Shown here one piece after another: positions 19,806 to 29,408 of a DNA stretch of 64,000 nt. The position numbers and the translations under genes are program-made. Position 1 is the stretch's first letter, and the number at the start of each line of letters is the position of its first letter. The stretch covers positions 328,235,829 through 328,299,828 of the forward strand of contig CM040125.1 of assembly GCA_022559845.1 (NCBI GenBank), read 5' to 3'. Under the pieces are notes generated by a model. That model saw nothing but the letters and a program-made list of their open reading frames with translations, ran no database searches and was not told where the DNA came from. This stretch comes from Amorphophallus konjac. Its lineage: Eukaryota > Streptophyta > Magnoliopsida > Alismatales > Araceae.

Positions 19806-21203
19806 ATGGCTGCCCCAAGTGGTTCTTCTGCTCCTGCTGCCGCTGTCGGTGCCAACCTTGTTCCCCAGCCTCCAGTGCCAACCGTCACATGGCTCAACGT
19901 GGAGGAGCTGGACAGGGAGCATGCTGAAATATCCATGCTAGCCGAGTCCTTGGGTTCTGAGGGCGAGACAATGGACTATAACAAGCTCTCTCGGGTCAAG
20001 AATTGCTTCACCTTCGATCGGACCGGTGAATATCGGAAGGACTTGCCGAAGGACAAGCATCTGATCTATTTTCTGAAGTACTTCCGCTCCCAGGAGAGGA
20101 GGGAGCTGAGGGCCATGCGGGAGGTCGAGCAAGTGATCCTGCAGGCTCGCGACAGTTTGTTGTACAGCGTCCCGAGGAGCATCCCGATGTATTTGGTGGG
20201 GGAGGCTCGGGAATGGAAGCCCATCCTGGGGATCGAAGGAGTGCTATCGGCCGAAGACAAATTGGTGCGAGCACCTCAGTTCACCCCAACAAAGTGGGAT
20301 ATGTCTGCTGGGCGGGTACAAGGCGAGCCGCCTCGCTTCAGTTTGTTCTTGGCTCCCTTGAAATGGGGCTACAGGGAGGAGCCCTTCATGCTGGATTCCC
20401 TGGCCGTCCGATTCAAGTACGAGTTGGCGCTAGGCTGGTTCGGGGAGCTGAAGCTCCAGGATGCTCATACCTTCAGGGAAGGGGCAGTGGAATTCACCGA
20501 GTACGTGCTGTTCAACTATGCCCCGCTGCAGGTCCGGGTTGGCATTTACCACAGCGTGTACGCCTCTCGGTACGGCTACCCTATCTCCAAGGGTCTCTGC
20601 TACGGCATGATAAAAGTATTCAGCACGGAGACCAACACTTTTTATACGGCGGAGGGCGAGACTTCACTTGATTTGTGGAGCCTTAGTCAGCTCAGCGGCT
20701 TGCCCATTGATGGGGAGCCTTATGAAGAGGTATGCCTTCATGACCTGATCAAGGACGAGACTAATGGGGACAGCTACTATTCCCTTGGCTACTCGTATCG
20801 GTATCTTATGAAGGCATACCGGGAGCTATACCAGCTGGCGCACTGCGGGAGGCAGCCTCCCCGTGGGGACCGGAAGAGGGTGCGCCTGACCCTGTGGCTG
20901 CAATATTTCTATGATGGGCTGAAGCAGTATGAAGAGTTTCCATGTGTCAGGACTGCCGTTGCCCGCAAGAAGCGCGCCAAGCCCAAAATTGATGTGAAGA
21001 TCCCCTCCAGAGGACGCCAGAGTGGCCCCAATCTGATGGGGGATGACCCGTTAACACACTGCGCCGCTTACCTGACGTATTGGCTGTGCTCATTTGCCAT
21101 GCCACACGGGGATGAGACAGTCATTCGACCAGACGCCATTTATCGGCCTGTCAACTGGCATGGGGAGTCAAGCTTTCCTTGTGCCCGGCCACTCTCTACC
21201 TGA
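19806..21203 (+). CDS. Plant-mobile-domain-like protein, first exon block (antisense to gag-pol)
   Basis: A 465-codon frame from ATG. The first 45 residues are Ala/Pro-rich and likely disordered, then there is a folded region. SLDLWSLSQLSGLPIDGEPY (about residues 290-310) resembles the plant mobile domain (the MAIN/MAIL1 and transposon-associated aminotransferase-like family), as do the long Trp- and Tyr-rich stretches before it. A basic patch KKRAKPKIDVKIPSRGR lies near residues 395-411. Function is unknown; retroelement copies of the family exist. The frame ends by a probable frameshift near 21170, since related coding resumes at once in another frame. It is oriented against gag-pol and downstream of integrase. 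Identification is moderate. Confidence 0.65.
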   Translation: MAAPSGSSAPAAAVGANLVPQPPVPTVTWLNVEELDREHAEISMLAESLGSEGETMDYNKLSRVKNCFTFDRTGEYRKDLPKDKHLIYFLKYFRSQERRELRAMREVEQVILQARDSLLYSVPRSIPMYLVGEAREWKPILGIEGVLSAEDKLVRAPQFTPTKWDMSAGRVQGEPPRFSLFLAPLKWGYREEPFMLDSLAVRFKYELALGWFGELKLQDAHTFREGAVEFTEYVLFNYAPLQVRVGIYHSVYASRYGYPISKGLCYGMIKVFSTETNTFYTAEGETSLDLWSLSQLSGLPIDGEPYEEVCLHDLIKDETNGDSYYSLGYSYRYLMKAYRELYQLAHCGRQPPRGDRKRVRLTLWLQYFYDGLKQYEEFPCVRTAVARKKRAKPKIDVKIPSRGRQSGPNLMGDDPLTHCAAYLTYWLCSFAMPHGDETVIRPDAIYRPVNWHGESSFPCARPLST

Positions 21204-22785
21204 TATATAAGGCACTGGGGGACATCAGCACTCACCAATTCTCGAGGTAGGCCCGATATGTATGCCCGCTGCACTTCTTCAATGCATGGGTTTGCTCGTT
21301 GTTTCCGGAGTTCTCCCCTCGCGCTATGCAGGACTGGGGGCTGGTGCCGAGGATGTTGGAGCTCGCCAGTGCAGAACCAGGCTCTACTTCCCTGCGGTTA
21401 TATGACATTCGAGGCCGGCTGACGACGGTTCCCCGGGACGCGGCCGGCACCATCCACTTTTGGACGTTGGCCGCGCATTCTAGCCCTCTGGTGAACAACA
21501 AGAGGGAGTGCAAAGATGATCAGGTGAGAAGTATATCCACCCCATCAGCCAGGAGACTGTGGTCCGGCTGCTGCTGGAGCCCAAGCTCAGGGACTGGGCG
21601 TTATTCATCCGCCCGAGCGTGCTGGCATTCAGGAAGGGGGAAAACTTGCTGCTGGAACCATATTACCCATTCCGGTTCGGCCGAAATTTCGGATATGATC
21701 AGCATATCCCTGTCTAGCATGCACAGTTCGGCTTGCCTTCCCGAAATCTCCGAAGGAGTTCAACTGCCTAGCATGCCAGAAGCTAGTGGGACTTTTTCCA
21801 CCGAGCCGACTCTGTGACCTTCAGGGTGCCAGCCCCGGGTCGTATTCCTCGGGTGACCCCGGAGTATATAAAGTGGAGGAACGCCCAGACGGCCTTTTAT
21901 CGATTGCACAAGACCGACTGCTGGGACGGAGCAGAGAGGAAATTCCTGAGCAAGCAGCTGGTACCGGTGCTCAATATTGACCCGGAGCATCTCCTCTGGC
22001 TCAAGAACAGGCAGGAGAAGGAGGTGGTGGCATATCTGGCCGCCCGCCGGGAAGCTCGGGAAGTGAGGCCGACACCAAAAGTGGAGCTACCCCCGTGGCG
22101 AAGGATAACTACAAGAAGACCCTGAGGGACCTTTGTCGGATAGGGAGCGACCGTCTGGAGCTCATCAATTATCCGCTCCCCATGTAAGAGGAGGGCACTC
22201 CCGCAAAGAGCTGGCGCCCAGAGAGAGACCCAATCTGCCCATACCGCACATTCATGAGGCGGGAGGAGAGGAAGCCTGAAAATTACAAGGACAACACGTG
22301 GCTGTATATCCTCCTCCGAGTGAATGGGCTGAAGATCAAGGATCAGACGGCCGTCATTATGGGCAAGCGCCTGTAGGTCTCCTATTATTATGCCGACGGG
22401 TGGGGCATGGACCACTTCAATCTTTTCTGCCACTTCTCGTTGAAGAAGCATGCGGACCTGGCTGCTCTTACTGATCGCTGCCAGAAGATCGAGGACGTAT
22501 GCTGGATGGTCCGAGAGGCGGCGCGTCGGGACAAGGAGCCGTCCCTGAGCTATTGGCCGATAACGCTTCGGTTGTATACCGGTCCTCACGGTATTCAACC
22601 TTTCCACCTCTTTTATTCTCATTGCTGCGACCTTAGCTGGTTATCGGCTGCTAATCATATGCATGTGTCTATTTTGACAGACCATCCCGACAGCGTGCAA
22701 ATGGCGACGTACCGGAATCTCCTTCGGCTCGTCCAGAAGCCCGCATACTTCGAGGCCGCACTGCCAGCCCCGACCACGGCTCCCT
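21170..22785 (+). pseudogene. Plant-mobile-domain-like protein, degenerate continuation
   Basis: Coding-like sequence continues in shifting frames: YLIYKALGDISTHQFSR, then TAG at 21244-21246, then CPLHFFNAWVCSLFPEF, then after about 21515 a new frame with QETVVRLLLEPKLRDWALF and FRFGRNFGYDQHIP, which resembles the conserved end of plant-mobile-domain proteins. TPEYIKWRNAQTAFYRL follows (about 21850-21900), and 22110-22780 has further coding-like blocks including YYADGWGMDHFNLF. At least three frameshifts and four stops are present, so the copy is inactive unless some breaks are introns. CAG|GTGAGA at 21520 would be a strong donor. Confidence 0.55.
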
Positions 22786-22790
22786 AGCCC

Positions 22791-22983
22791 AAGGCTGCGA
22801 AGAGGTCCCGGGCGAAGTCGCCTATGAAGAAGGCGGTGGATGCCGCCAAAGTGGCCAAGCAGCGGGACGCGAAGCGGCGAAAAATAGAGACTGCTAAGAC
22901 CTCGATGGCTGCTCCTTCGGTGCCGCGAATCCCATCTTTTGAGGAGTTTGAGGTCGCCCGGACCGAGTCGAGTCAACCTGTCG
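22791..22983 (+). pseudogene. Basic module, copy 1 (duplicated exon)
   Basis: Encodes AAKRSRAKSPMKKAVDAAKV, then KQRDAKRRKIE and PSFEEFEVARTESSQP. It is strongly similar to copy 2 at 23083-23401. The Lys/Arg clusters look like nuclear-localisation signals. The downstream splice donor is degenerate (GTCAAC where copy 2 has GTGAGA) and the acceptor near 23083 reads CTCAAC instead of CAG, so the intron between the copies may have lost function. Confidence 0.6.
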
Positions 22984-23082
22984 GTCAACACCTCCAACCC
23001 TTGGCGTACTTTTAAGGTTTATTTTCACTTCGAGGCAAGGCCTTGACACCTGAATGTCTTTCCCCCTTTTGTCTCAACTGCT

Positions 23083-23401
23083 GTGGAAGAGCCTTCACCC
23101 ACGTCTATTCCTGATGTGGAGGAGCCGGTTCCTACGCCCATCCCCAATGTGGGTGAAGCTGCGGCTGCAGCAGAGGCGACTTCGGCGCCAACTCCGACTC
23201 CCCCACCAAAAGCCAAGGGGAGGTCCCGGGCGAAGTCGCCCGTTAAGAAAGCATTGGCCATCGCCAAAGTGGCTGGGCGGCAGGAGGCAAAGCGAAGGAG
23301 GGCAGAGGTCTCCCCGGCTTCGGCGGTCGCCTCTCTGGTGGCTCCCATTTTGTCGTTCGAGGAGTTCGAAGTCACTCGGGCCGGATCGAGCCGTCCTGCC
23401 G
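23083..23401 (+). CDS. Basic module, copy 2 (exon)
   Basis: An acidic and Pro-rich start (EEPSPTSIPDVEEPVPTPIP), then KGRSRAKSPVKKALAIAKVA, QEAKRRRAE and LSFEEFEVTRAGSSRPA. The exon ends at GCCG|GTGAGA. Joining to the acceptor at 23497 keeps the frame open into GAEGLTPAPTSGEGK, which supports real splicing in the past. Basic region probably nuclear-targeting. Confidence 0.55.
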
Positions 23402-23497
23402 GTGAGACTTGTCAACCGCTGACATTCTTTGGGATTTATTTGATCCCCGGGGGTAAGGCTTTCATGCGTGCATGACACGTGTACTTCTTCTTTTCAG
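23402..23497 (+). other. Intron (96 bp) in the antisense gene
   Basis: Donor GTGAGACTTG and acceptor TTCTTCTTTTCAG on the plus strand. Removing it joins two open frames. The signals are on the plus strand and would not be used in the retrotransposon's own minus-strand RNA. Confidence 0.6.
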
Positions 23498-23645
23498 CCG
23501 GTGCAGAGGGGTTGACACCTGCACCGACCTCGGGTGAGGGCAAGGCCGCGGTCTCCGAGGCAACGTCGCCCATCAAGGAGGCCGTTCGTGAGCCACCTCA
23601 TGTTGCAGAAGCCAAAGGGGGTAGTCGTCTTCGTCCGCTTGCTTG
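23498..23645 (+). CDS. Antisense gene exon after the basic module
   Basis: Continues GAEGLTPAPTSGEGKAAVSE and PIKEAVREPPHVAEAKGG up to TGA at 23644-23646. A donor such as GGGGTAGTCG near 23620 may lead to the acceptor TTTATGCGACAG at 23710. Low complexity, no domain. Confidence 0.4.
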
Positions 23646-23710
23646 ACTTCCTTCATTCTTTGGGAACCCATTGGCTTTGATATGACTCGCCTTTTCCTTT
23701 ATGCGACAGG

Positions 23711-24334
23711 CGATGATGCGGCAGCTATTGGGCTATTGGGCCCCCGCTTACATCTCCCGGCGATGCACATGTATGTGAGGAAGAGGTTGAAGTCTGGGGT
23801 ACCAGCCTCGCCCAGCCCGCATGAGGACGCGCCGATCACCGATCTTGAGGTGGAGGCCCCCTTGCCAACGAGGGAAGAACCCGTGGCAGTTGAGTCTTCA
23901 TCAAGCGAAGAGGTAGATTATGACTACTCTTCCGACGAAGTGGCCTCTGGCGAGGGCGTGTTTGAGACGTTTGAGCCGCCCGAGCCGATCTTCAAGGCCC
24001 CTTCACTTGCTAGCTGTCTAAGCCTAATGGAGGAGGCTGCCGTAAGTGTAAGCTTATTCACGCAGGACTCCTTCTGTGGTCGCCCACTAACTTCGTTCTT
24101 GTTATGCCTGAATTTTCAGGAATCAATCGAGCCGGAGGCTGTAGAGGAAGCTGCTCCAGCTATGCCGGTCGATGGCTCGGCGGGAGCTGATGCGGGCCTG
24201 GGCAAGCTAGCCCTTTTATTCGAAGCCCTTCAGCAGGAGTCAGCTGTGGAGATTTCAAGTGCTCGCGGAACGGCGGACGAGCCTCTGGAGGAGGGAGAGA
24301 TCGTGCCCGAAGGCGGCATCGTTCGGTGGCCGAG
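23711..24334 (+). CDS. Antisense gene, acidic exons with an intron
   Basis: Encodes an acidic Ser/Glu-rich region (SSSEEVDYDYSSDE, about 23905-23945; EPLEEGEIVPEGG, about 24280). An intron at 24042-24119 (GTAAGT...TTTTCAG, 78 bases) separates MEEAA from ESIEPEAVEE; being a multiple of three, it also reads through. Another donor, GAG|GTAAGC, ends this block at 24334. Acidic tails of this sort suit a nuclear or chromatin-associated protein but do not prove it. Confidence 0.5.
24042..24119 (+). other. Intron (78 bp) in the antisense gene
   Basis: GCC|GTAAGTGTAAG at the 5' end and AATTTTCAG|GA at the 3' end, a near-consensus plant intron. Length fits short plant introns. Confidence 0.65.
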
Positions 24335-24689
24335 GTAAGCACGTGGGTCTTGTGGTCCCTTTCTGCCTCTTGCCCCCGCATGATTTATTCCAGATAGCTA
24401 GTAGCTGACTCCTCTCCACATGGTCGGGCAACGCCGACGCCAGGGAAGACGTCTGGCCATGTCCGGAAGGCCGTCGCCAAACGAAGATCGGCCATCGGTC
24501 CGATAGCGGTGGAGGGGTCGACTCCGGCCTCGGGCCCGGGGGCGGAGAGCCTCACAGCACTTGTGCAAGCGGGAGGCATACCCCACCTAATAATTCGCTT
24601 CCGCCTCTCCCGAAGCTTCCGGCCAGATGGAGGACCCGCTCTTGAAGTAGATATTCGCGGGGCTTCGCGCACACCTGGAGGGGTCCCAG

Positions 24690-25649
24690 ATGCCGGAGAG
24701 AGGTCGACCAGCGATGGCTTCGGGCTCGGCCTTGCTCGAAGCCCCGCCTTTGCCTGCAGCAGCGGCACCTACATTCCCATCCAGGGAGCTGGCGGCGGCA
24801 CCAGATGACTCGGCGGTGACCTTGTCCCCTCCCCTGGCGGTGGCTGGCCAGGGATCTTCTGTTGAGCTATGCCGGCTAGAGGACCTGACTCTCGCTCTTC
24901 CATCTTCCTCGGCCGCGGCAGACGCTGATTTGTGGGCCGAGGTGGACAGCTCTGTGGATTTTGTTCCCCCGAGGGTACCCTCGGTCAGTCACACCTCATC
25001 AGGCGCACCGGTCCGACAGATGTTGGTAACATTGCGGACGATGCTCTTTGCCGATCTTACCCTATCATATCGGGAGGTGCACAGTATAGTGACGCAGCTG
25101 ACCGGGGCACTGCAAGTGTTGGGCTGCCCACTCGAGGAATGGTCGCGGCGGGTTCTGCTATTGCTGAAGTATATTAAGCGTCGTGAGTTCCTCGAGACTC
25201 AAGCCCCCGGTGAGCGCGCCGCTCTCGATGCCCAGGTAGACGAATATTTGCAAATTCTGGAGGCACGGCGTGATGACGTAGAGCAGCACGAGAAGGCCAT
25301 AGAGGGAGGCCAGGGCGACGTTTGCTCCCTCAGGACTCGAATCGTGAAGCTGGAGGGCTACCTTGCCACTGCCAGGTCCGACCTTGCCCGAGCTGAGGAG
25401 ATAGTCGAGAAAGAGGGCGAGGCACTTACCGTTGCCCATGCTGAGATGGCATCCGTGGAGACCGAGCTCGCTCGACTCGAAGAACAGAGGGGCCGATTGC
25501 GTGACATGACAAACTTTCCTTGCGCCGAATCCTCCCTCTTGAAGACATCTTCAGGGGTGTTGATTGAGCGTTGCCACCCCCTCAGTTCTCTTTTCCTTCT
25601 TCTTTTGAAATGTAACACAGGGGTATGCCCCGAAGCATATGTGGCTTAA
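24690..25649 (+). CDS. Antisense gene C-terminal coiled-coil exon
   Basis: The frame is open for 319 codons to TAA at 25647-25649. Residues 1-110 are Ala/Ser/Pro-rich; 110-165 are helical (MLFADLTLSYREVHSIVTQL); about 170-275 form a long heptad-rich coiled coil (LDAQVDEYLQILEARRDDVE, LARAEEIVEKEGEALTV, ETELARLEEQRGRLR). Coiled coils often end plant-mobile-domain proteins of transposable elements. It probably joins upstream exons by splicing; the ATG at 24690 may be internal. It mediates oligomerisation by inference only. Confidence 0.6.
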   Translation: MPERGRPAMASGSALLEAPPLPAAAAPTFPSRELAAAPDDSAVTLSPPLAVAGQGSSVELCRLEDLTLALPSSSAAADADLWAEVDSSVDFVPPRVPSVSHTSSGAPVRQMLVTLRTMLFADLTLSYREVHSIVTQLTGALQVLGCPLEEWSRRVLLLLKYIKRREFLETQAPGERAALDAQVDEYLQILEARRDDVEQHEKAIEGGQGDVCSLRTRIVKLEGYLATARSDLARAEEIVEKEGEALTVAHAEMASVETELARLEEQRGRLRDMTNFPCAESSLLKTSSGVLIERCHPLSSLFLLLLKCNTGVCPEAYVA

Positions 25650-26025
25650 TCCTTTTTCAAATAGAACAGAACACTTATTGTTTCACATGTACTTTAGGTG
25701 TGCGTTCACCCCAGGGGGGAATCTCTTTTCTCCTACCTTCTCTTCTGTGTATATTATCTTCTTCTTCCTCTTTCCTCCTTTTTGCTGTGCCAAAACACAT
25801 CGACAGGGTGTAAATCTTCGCGGTGATTCGCTCTGGGAGAGCCAGGCAGGAACCCATGTCAGGGCAGGGGAGAGTGCTCACCCTCCCAGGGGAAGGACAA
25901 GGGAACCACTCCACCGTACCAAATGGGTGACTCACCGGCCTCGCCATAATGTTGGAACCGCGCACTGGCCTCAGGCGGGGAGCCCTGATCAGAGACCGGG
26001 TTTCTTGTCGCTCGGAGGGGACGGA
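25650..26025. other. Spacer shared by INT1 and INT2
   Basis: No ORF believed. The stretch 25865-25960 (GGAGAGTGCTCACCCTCCCA...CTCCACCG) is a diverged relative of 56785-56880, and both are followed by a pyrimidine tract. This is evidence that INT2 derives from an INT1-like region. Confidence 0.6.
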
Positions 26026-26500
26026 GAGAAGAGTTTGTTTAGTCAATGGCCTGGACGGGAGGTCCAAGCCAAAGGGGTACTCACCGCCCGGGGAGGACGG
26101 GGAGAAGAGTTTGTTTAGTCAATGGCCTGGAGGGGAGGTCCAAGCCAAAGGGGTACTCACCGCCCGGGGAGGACGGAGAGAAGAGTTTGTTTAGTCAATG
26201 GCCTGGACGGGAGGTCCAAGCCAAAGGGGTACTCACCGCCCGGGGAGGACGGAGAGAAGAGTTTGTTTAGTCAATGGCCTGGACGGGAGGTCCAAACCAA
26301 AGGGGTACTCATCGCCCGGGGAGGACGGAGAGAAGAGTTTGTTTAGTCAATGGCCTGGACGGGAGGTCCGAGCCAAAGGGGTACTCACCGCCCGGGGAGG
26401 ACGGGGAGAAGAGTTTGTTTAGTCAATGGCCTGGACGGGAGGTCCAAACCAAAGGGGTACTCATCGCCCGGGGAGGACAGAGAGGAGAGTTTATTTAGTT
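26026..26500. repeat. 76-bp tandem repeat, about six units
   Basis: Units begin at 26041, 26117, 26193, 26269, 26345 and 26421 and differ by only one to five bases, so expansion or homogenisation is recent. Each contains TGGAC-GGGAG-GTCCA, a perfect 5-bp hairpin. It lies between the ends of the convergent antisense gene and integrase. Because 76 is not a multiple of 3, each frame closes once per cycle, giving a ladder of meaningless 74-codon frames. Confidence 0.95.
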
Positions 26501-26539
26501 TTTAGTATTTCCGCTGATACGGGGCAATGACTGGAAATG

Positions 26540-26825
26540 GGGGGGGCGTTCCCCCCTCTTCTTAGCTTTTATTCTTCCCTTGCTCTTTTCTCTTCTTCTT
26601 TCTTTCTTTTCCTCTTCTTCTTTTTTTTCTTTTTTTTCTCTTTTCTCTTCTTCTTCTTTTTTCTTTTTCTCCTCTACTTTTTTTCCTTTCTTTTTTCTTT
26701 CTTCTTTCTTTCTTTTTTCCTCTTCTTTTTTCTTTTTCTCTTCTTTCTTTTTTACTTTCCTCTTCTATTTTCTTTCTTTTTTTTCTCTTCTTCCTTCTTT
26801 CTTCTCTTCTCTTTTTTGAAAACAT
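26540..26825. repeat. 285-base polypyrimidine tract
   Basis: Almost pure C/T on the plus strand (polypurine on the gag-pol strand), directly after the integrase end. Similar tracts are at 42315-42480 and 56690-57050 in INT2. Reading frames in it are homopolymeric and ignored. Confidence 0.9.
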
Positions 26826-26891
26826 GGATAGCGATCAAGTCGTTCGGGCATCAATCACGCGAATCTGCCCCAAATAGGGCAGAGAATAATA

Positions 26892-28049
26892 TTATTGATT
26901 GAATGGGGGCACCGAAGCGTGGTACAGTCTCAAGTGCTTTCTATTAAGAGGCGGGAATTGAGCTTCCCTGCGGTGGTTGACAATTACATAGGCTTCGCCT
27001 TCGTAGACTTTCTGGACTACGTAGGGTCCGAGCCAGTTCTCATTCAGTTTGCCTTTGGGGTTGGCGGCCATGACGTCTCTTCTCTTGACCATGACAAGGT
27101 CGCCCTTCTTGAATTCGCGTTCCTTGACGAGCTTGTCAAAGGCACGTGCTATTCGGGCCTGGTAGACCTGAATGTTCTGTTGGGCCTGAAGCCGCTTTCC
27201 TTCCAGGCTGGAGAGCTCTTCGAGCCTTCGCTCGACGTTGGTCTGCCCTTCATGGACAAGGCCGTGCTGAATGGCGACTCTGAGGGAAGGTACCTCCAAT
27301 TCAACGGGGACGATTGCCTCCGAGCCGTATACGAGAGAAAAGGGCGAGCAGCCTGTTGGGGTCTTGTATACGGTTCGGTACGCCCATAGTGCCTCGTACA
27401 TCTTCTCTTCCCAGTCTCTTTTGTTAGAGCTAACAATCTTGGCCAGGAGAGCACATAGTGTTTTATTAAAAGCTTCGGCCAGCCCATTAGCCTGGGGATT
27501 GTAAGGAGTCGATGTCCTCCAATCAATTTTGTATTTTTCTGCCAGCCGGTAGACCTTCTGGTTGTGGAAGTGGCTGCCGTTGTCTGACACAATCTGGTCG
27601 GGCATGCCAAACCGGAATATGATGTTACGGCGGACAAACCTGGCCACGATCTCTCCGGTGACCTCCCTTAAGGCGACAGCCTCTGCCCAACGGGAGAAGT
27701 AGTCTGTCGCCGCCAGAATGTATTTACAGCCGGCGGATGACACGGGTAAAGGACCCACGATGTCTGTTCCCCACTGGGCAAACGGCCAACTGGGCACCGT
27801 TGGATGCAGCTGCAGGGGCGGCCTTCTAGGTATGGTGGCATGCTCCTGACACTTCTGACACGACTTAGAATATTTGCAGCAGTCGTCGAACATTGACGGC
27901 CAGTAATAGCCAAGCTTCTTTATTTCAATCTTCATTTTTGGTCCCGCCTGGTGTGCACCAGCTGTCCCGGCATGGACTTCCTTCATGACCCTCCAGGCCT
28001 CTTCAATGGAGAGACATCGAAGGAGTAGCTTATGTTTGGCGTCGGCCAC
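26892..28049 (-). CDS. RE-B1 integrase
   Basis: 385 codons, the best-preserved gene in the window. The order is an HHCC zinc domain (VHAGTAGAHQ ... CQKCQEH, residues about 24-68), the catalytic core with D in TDIVGPL, D in SDNGSHF and E in GLAEAFNKTL, GPY and LNENWLGPYVV (about residue 340), and a basic C-terminus. Strand transfer into host DNA is the expected role. No chromodomain follows, which fits the Tat lineage. The frame differs from RNase H (28169-29380), so the polyprotein is broken upstream. A usable ATG is not required because it is normally cut from Gag-Pol. Confidence 0.92.
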   Translation of the reverse strand: MADAKHKLLLRCLSIEEAWRVMKEVHAGTAGAHQAGPKMKIEIKKLGYYWPSMFDDCCKYSKSCQKCQEHATIPRRPPLQLHPTVPSWPFAQWGTDIVGPLPVSSAGCKYILAATDYFSRWAEAVALREVTGEIVARFVRRNIIFRFGMPDQIVSDNGSHFHNQKVYRLAEKYKIDWRTSTPYNPQANGLAEAFNKTLCALLAKIVSSNKRDWEEKMYEALWAYRTVYKTPTGCSPFSLVYGSEAIVPVELEVPSLRVAIQHGLVHEGQTNVERRLEELSSLEGKRLQAQQNIQVYQARIARAFDKLVKEREFKKGDLVMVKRRDVMAANPKGKLNENWLGPYVVQKVYEGEAYVIVNHRREAQFPPLNRKHLRLYHASVPPFNQ

Positions 28050-28168
28050 AATTCGGAATAATATTCCGTTTCGGAGCTCATAGGAGTCCTTAGTTCTGAT
28101 TAGCTTAATCTTCTCTTCTCTTCGTCAGGGTAGTTACTGGTATTTGAACCACTGCATCAGGGGGTCTC

Positions 28169-29380
28169 TCAGTCAGGTAGGCCGACGGCTTCTGCTGTAG
28201 TGACTTCTAGCTCTTCTTGTTCTGGTTCTTCTTCTATCATACTGGGCATTTGGCGCTGATTTATTACTTGGATATTGAGAGATCCATCTGGAGGAACTGC
28301 CAGTGAGCTTGCCAATTTTGCCAGGGCGTCGGCTTGTGCATTCTCCCCTCTGGCGACATGGCCTATCTCGAGGAGGTAGAACCGCTCCATGAGCCCCTTT
28401 GCCTTAGTGTGATAAGGGAGCAACTCAGGTTTCCGGACGTCGAACTGCCCCTGGACCTGCTTGACAACCAGCAGCGAGTCGCTGAATACTTGGAGCATTT
28501 TGATCTCCATTTGGAGGGCCACCTAGAGGCCGATAATCAGAGCTTCATACTCTGCTTCATTATTTGTGCAGGGCTTGCTAATGCAGCAGGAAGTGTGCAG
28601 CACTTCTCCGTCTGGCGATCTGAGGATGATGCCGGCTCCGGCCCGTACCTTGGTGCATCCGGACGGGGTCACTTCTGTTCTCGAGGCCCCGTCAACATAC
28701 AACTGCCAGATGGCTTGTTGGACTTGGTCCACCTCCAGTGTTTCATCTTCGGGTAGCTCGGTGGCCAACGGGGAGTCTTCGGGCACAGGGTGTGCTGCGA
28801 AGAAATCCGTGATGGCTTGTCCCTTAACGGCCTTCTGCGGCACGTAGGTGATGTCAAACTCCATGAGCAGCATGGCCCACTTGCCAAGGTGCCCCTTCGA
28901 GACTGGCTGGGAGAGAATGTGCTTGATGGGGTCAGCTCCGGATATTAAACTTACTTCATGGGATAGCATGTAGTGCCTCAACTTCTTGACTACGAAGACC
29001 AAGGCAAGGCAGACCTTCTCAATCGGGGTGTACTTGGCCTCCGCTCCCACCAATCTCTGACTAAGGTAGTAGAGAGCGTGCTCCTTTCCCCCATCATTAT
29101 TCTGGGCAAGCATTGTCCCCAGTGAATATTCGGTGGCCGCTATATAGAGAATAAGCTGTCTGCCTTTGACAGGTGCCCCCAGGACTGGCGGGGTCTTCAG
29201 GTACTCTTTTAGCTGGTCGAACGCGTGCTGGCATTCGTGACCCCAGCTGAAGGGTGCATTCTTCATCATCAATCTGTGAAAAGGTTGACAACGCCCCGAT
29301 AGGTTGGAAATGAACCTATGGATGTAAGCTAAACGGCCCTGTAGGGACCTCAGCTCTCCCAGACTCTTCGGAGGGGGCAA
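28169..29380 (-). pseudogene. RE-B1 RNase H pair
   Basis: The first part (28523-29380) contains the RT thumb (GRLAYIHRFISNLSGRCQPF), the RT-linked RNase H (LILYIAATEYSLGTMLAQ, YYLSQRLVGAEAKYTPIEK), then the start of a second RNase H with LYVDGAS, GAGIILRSPDGE and NNEAEYEALIIGL. A TAG at 28523-28525 interrupts, and the same frame goes on (28169-28522) with VFSDSLLVVKQVQGQF and AQADALAKLASSL. Two RNase H domains mark the Tat lineage. Removal of template RNA is the expected activity. One nonsense mutation visible. Confidence 0.88.
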
Positions 29381-29408
29381 CTCCTGGATGGCTTTTATCT
29401 TGAAGGGG

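Noticed and set aside
18774..19941. Long frames on both strands in the leader of the antisense gene
   Set aside because: They span a CT-rich leader, a probable intron and a minisatellite, and have Pro/Gly/Ser-biased composition.
26562..26825. Lys/Arg- or Phe/Ser-only frames
   Set aside because: Direct result of the polypurine/polypyrimidine tract.
26892..26960. A chromodomain after RE-B1 integrase
   Set aside because: The frame ends LRLYHASVPPFNQ with no chromodomain-like residues; this supports the Tat type over chromoviruses.
26892..27389. Plus-strand ORFs opposite integrase and other pol genes
   Set aside because: Shadow frames of well-supported minus-strand domains.
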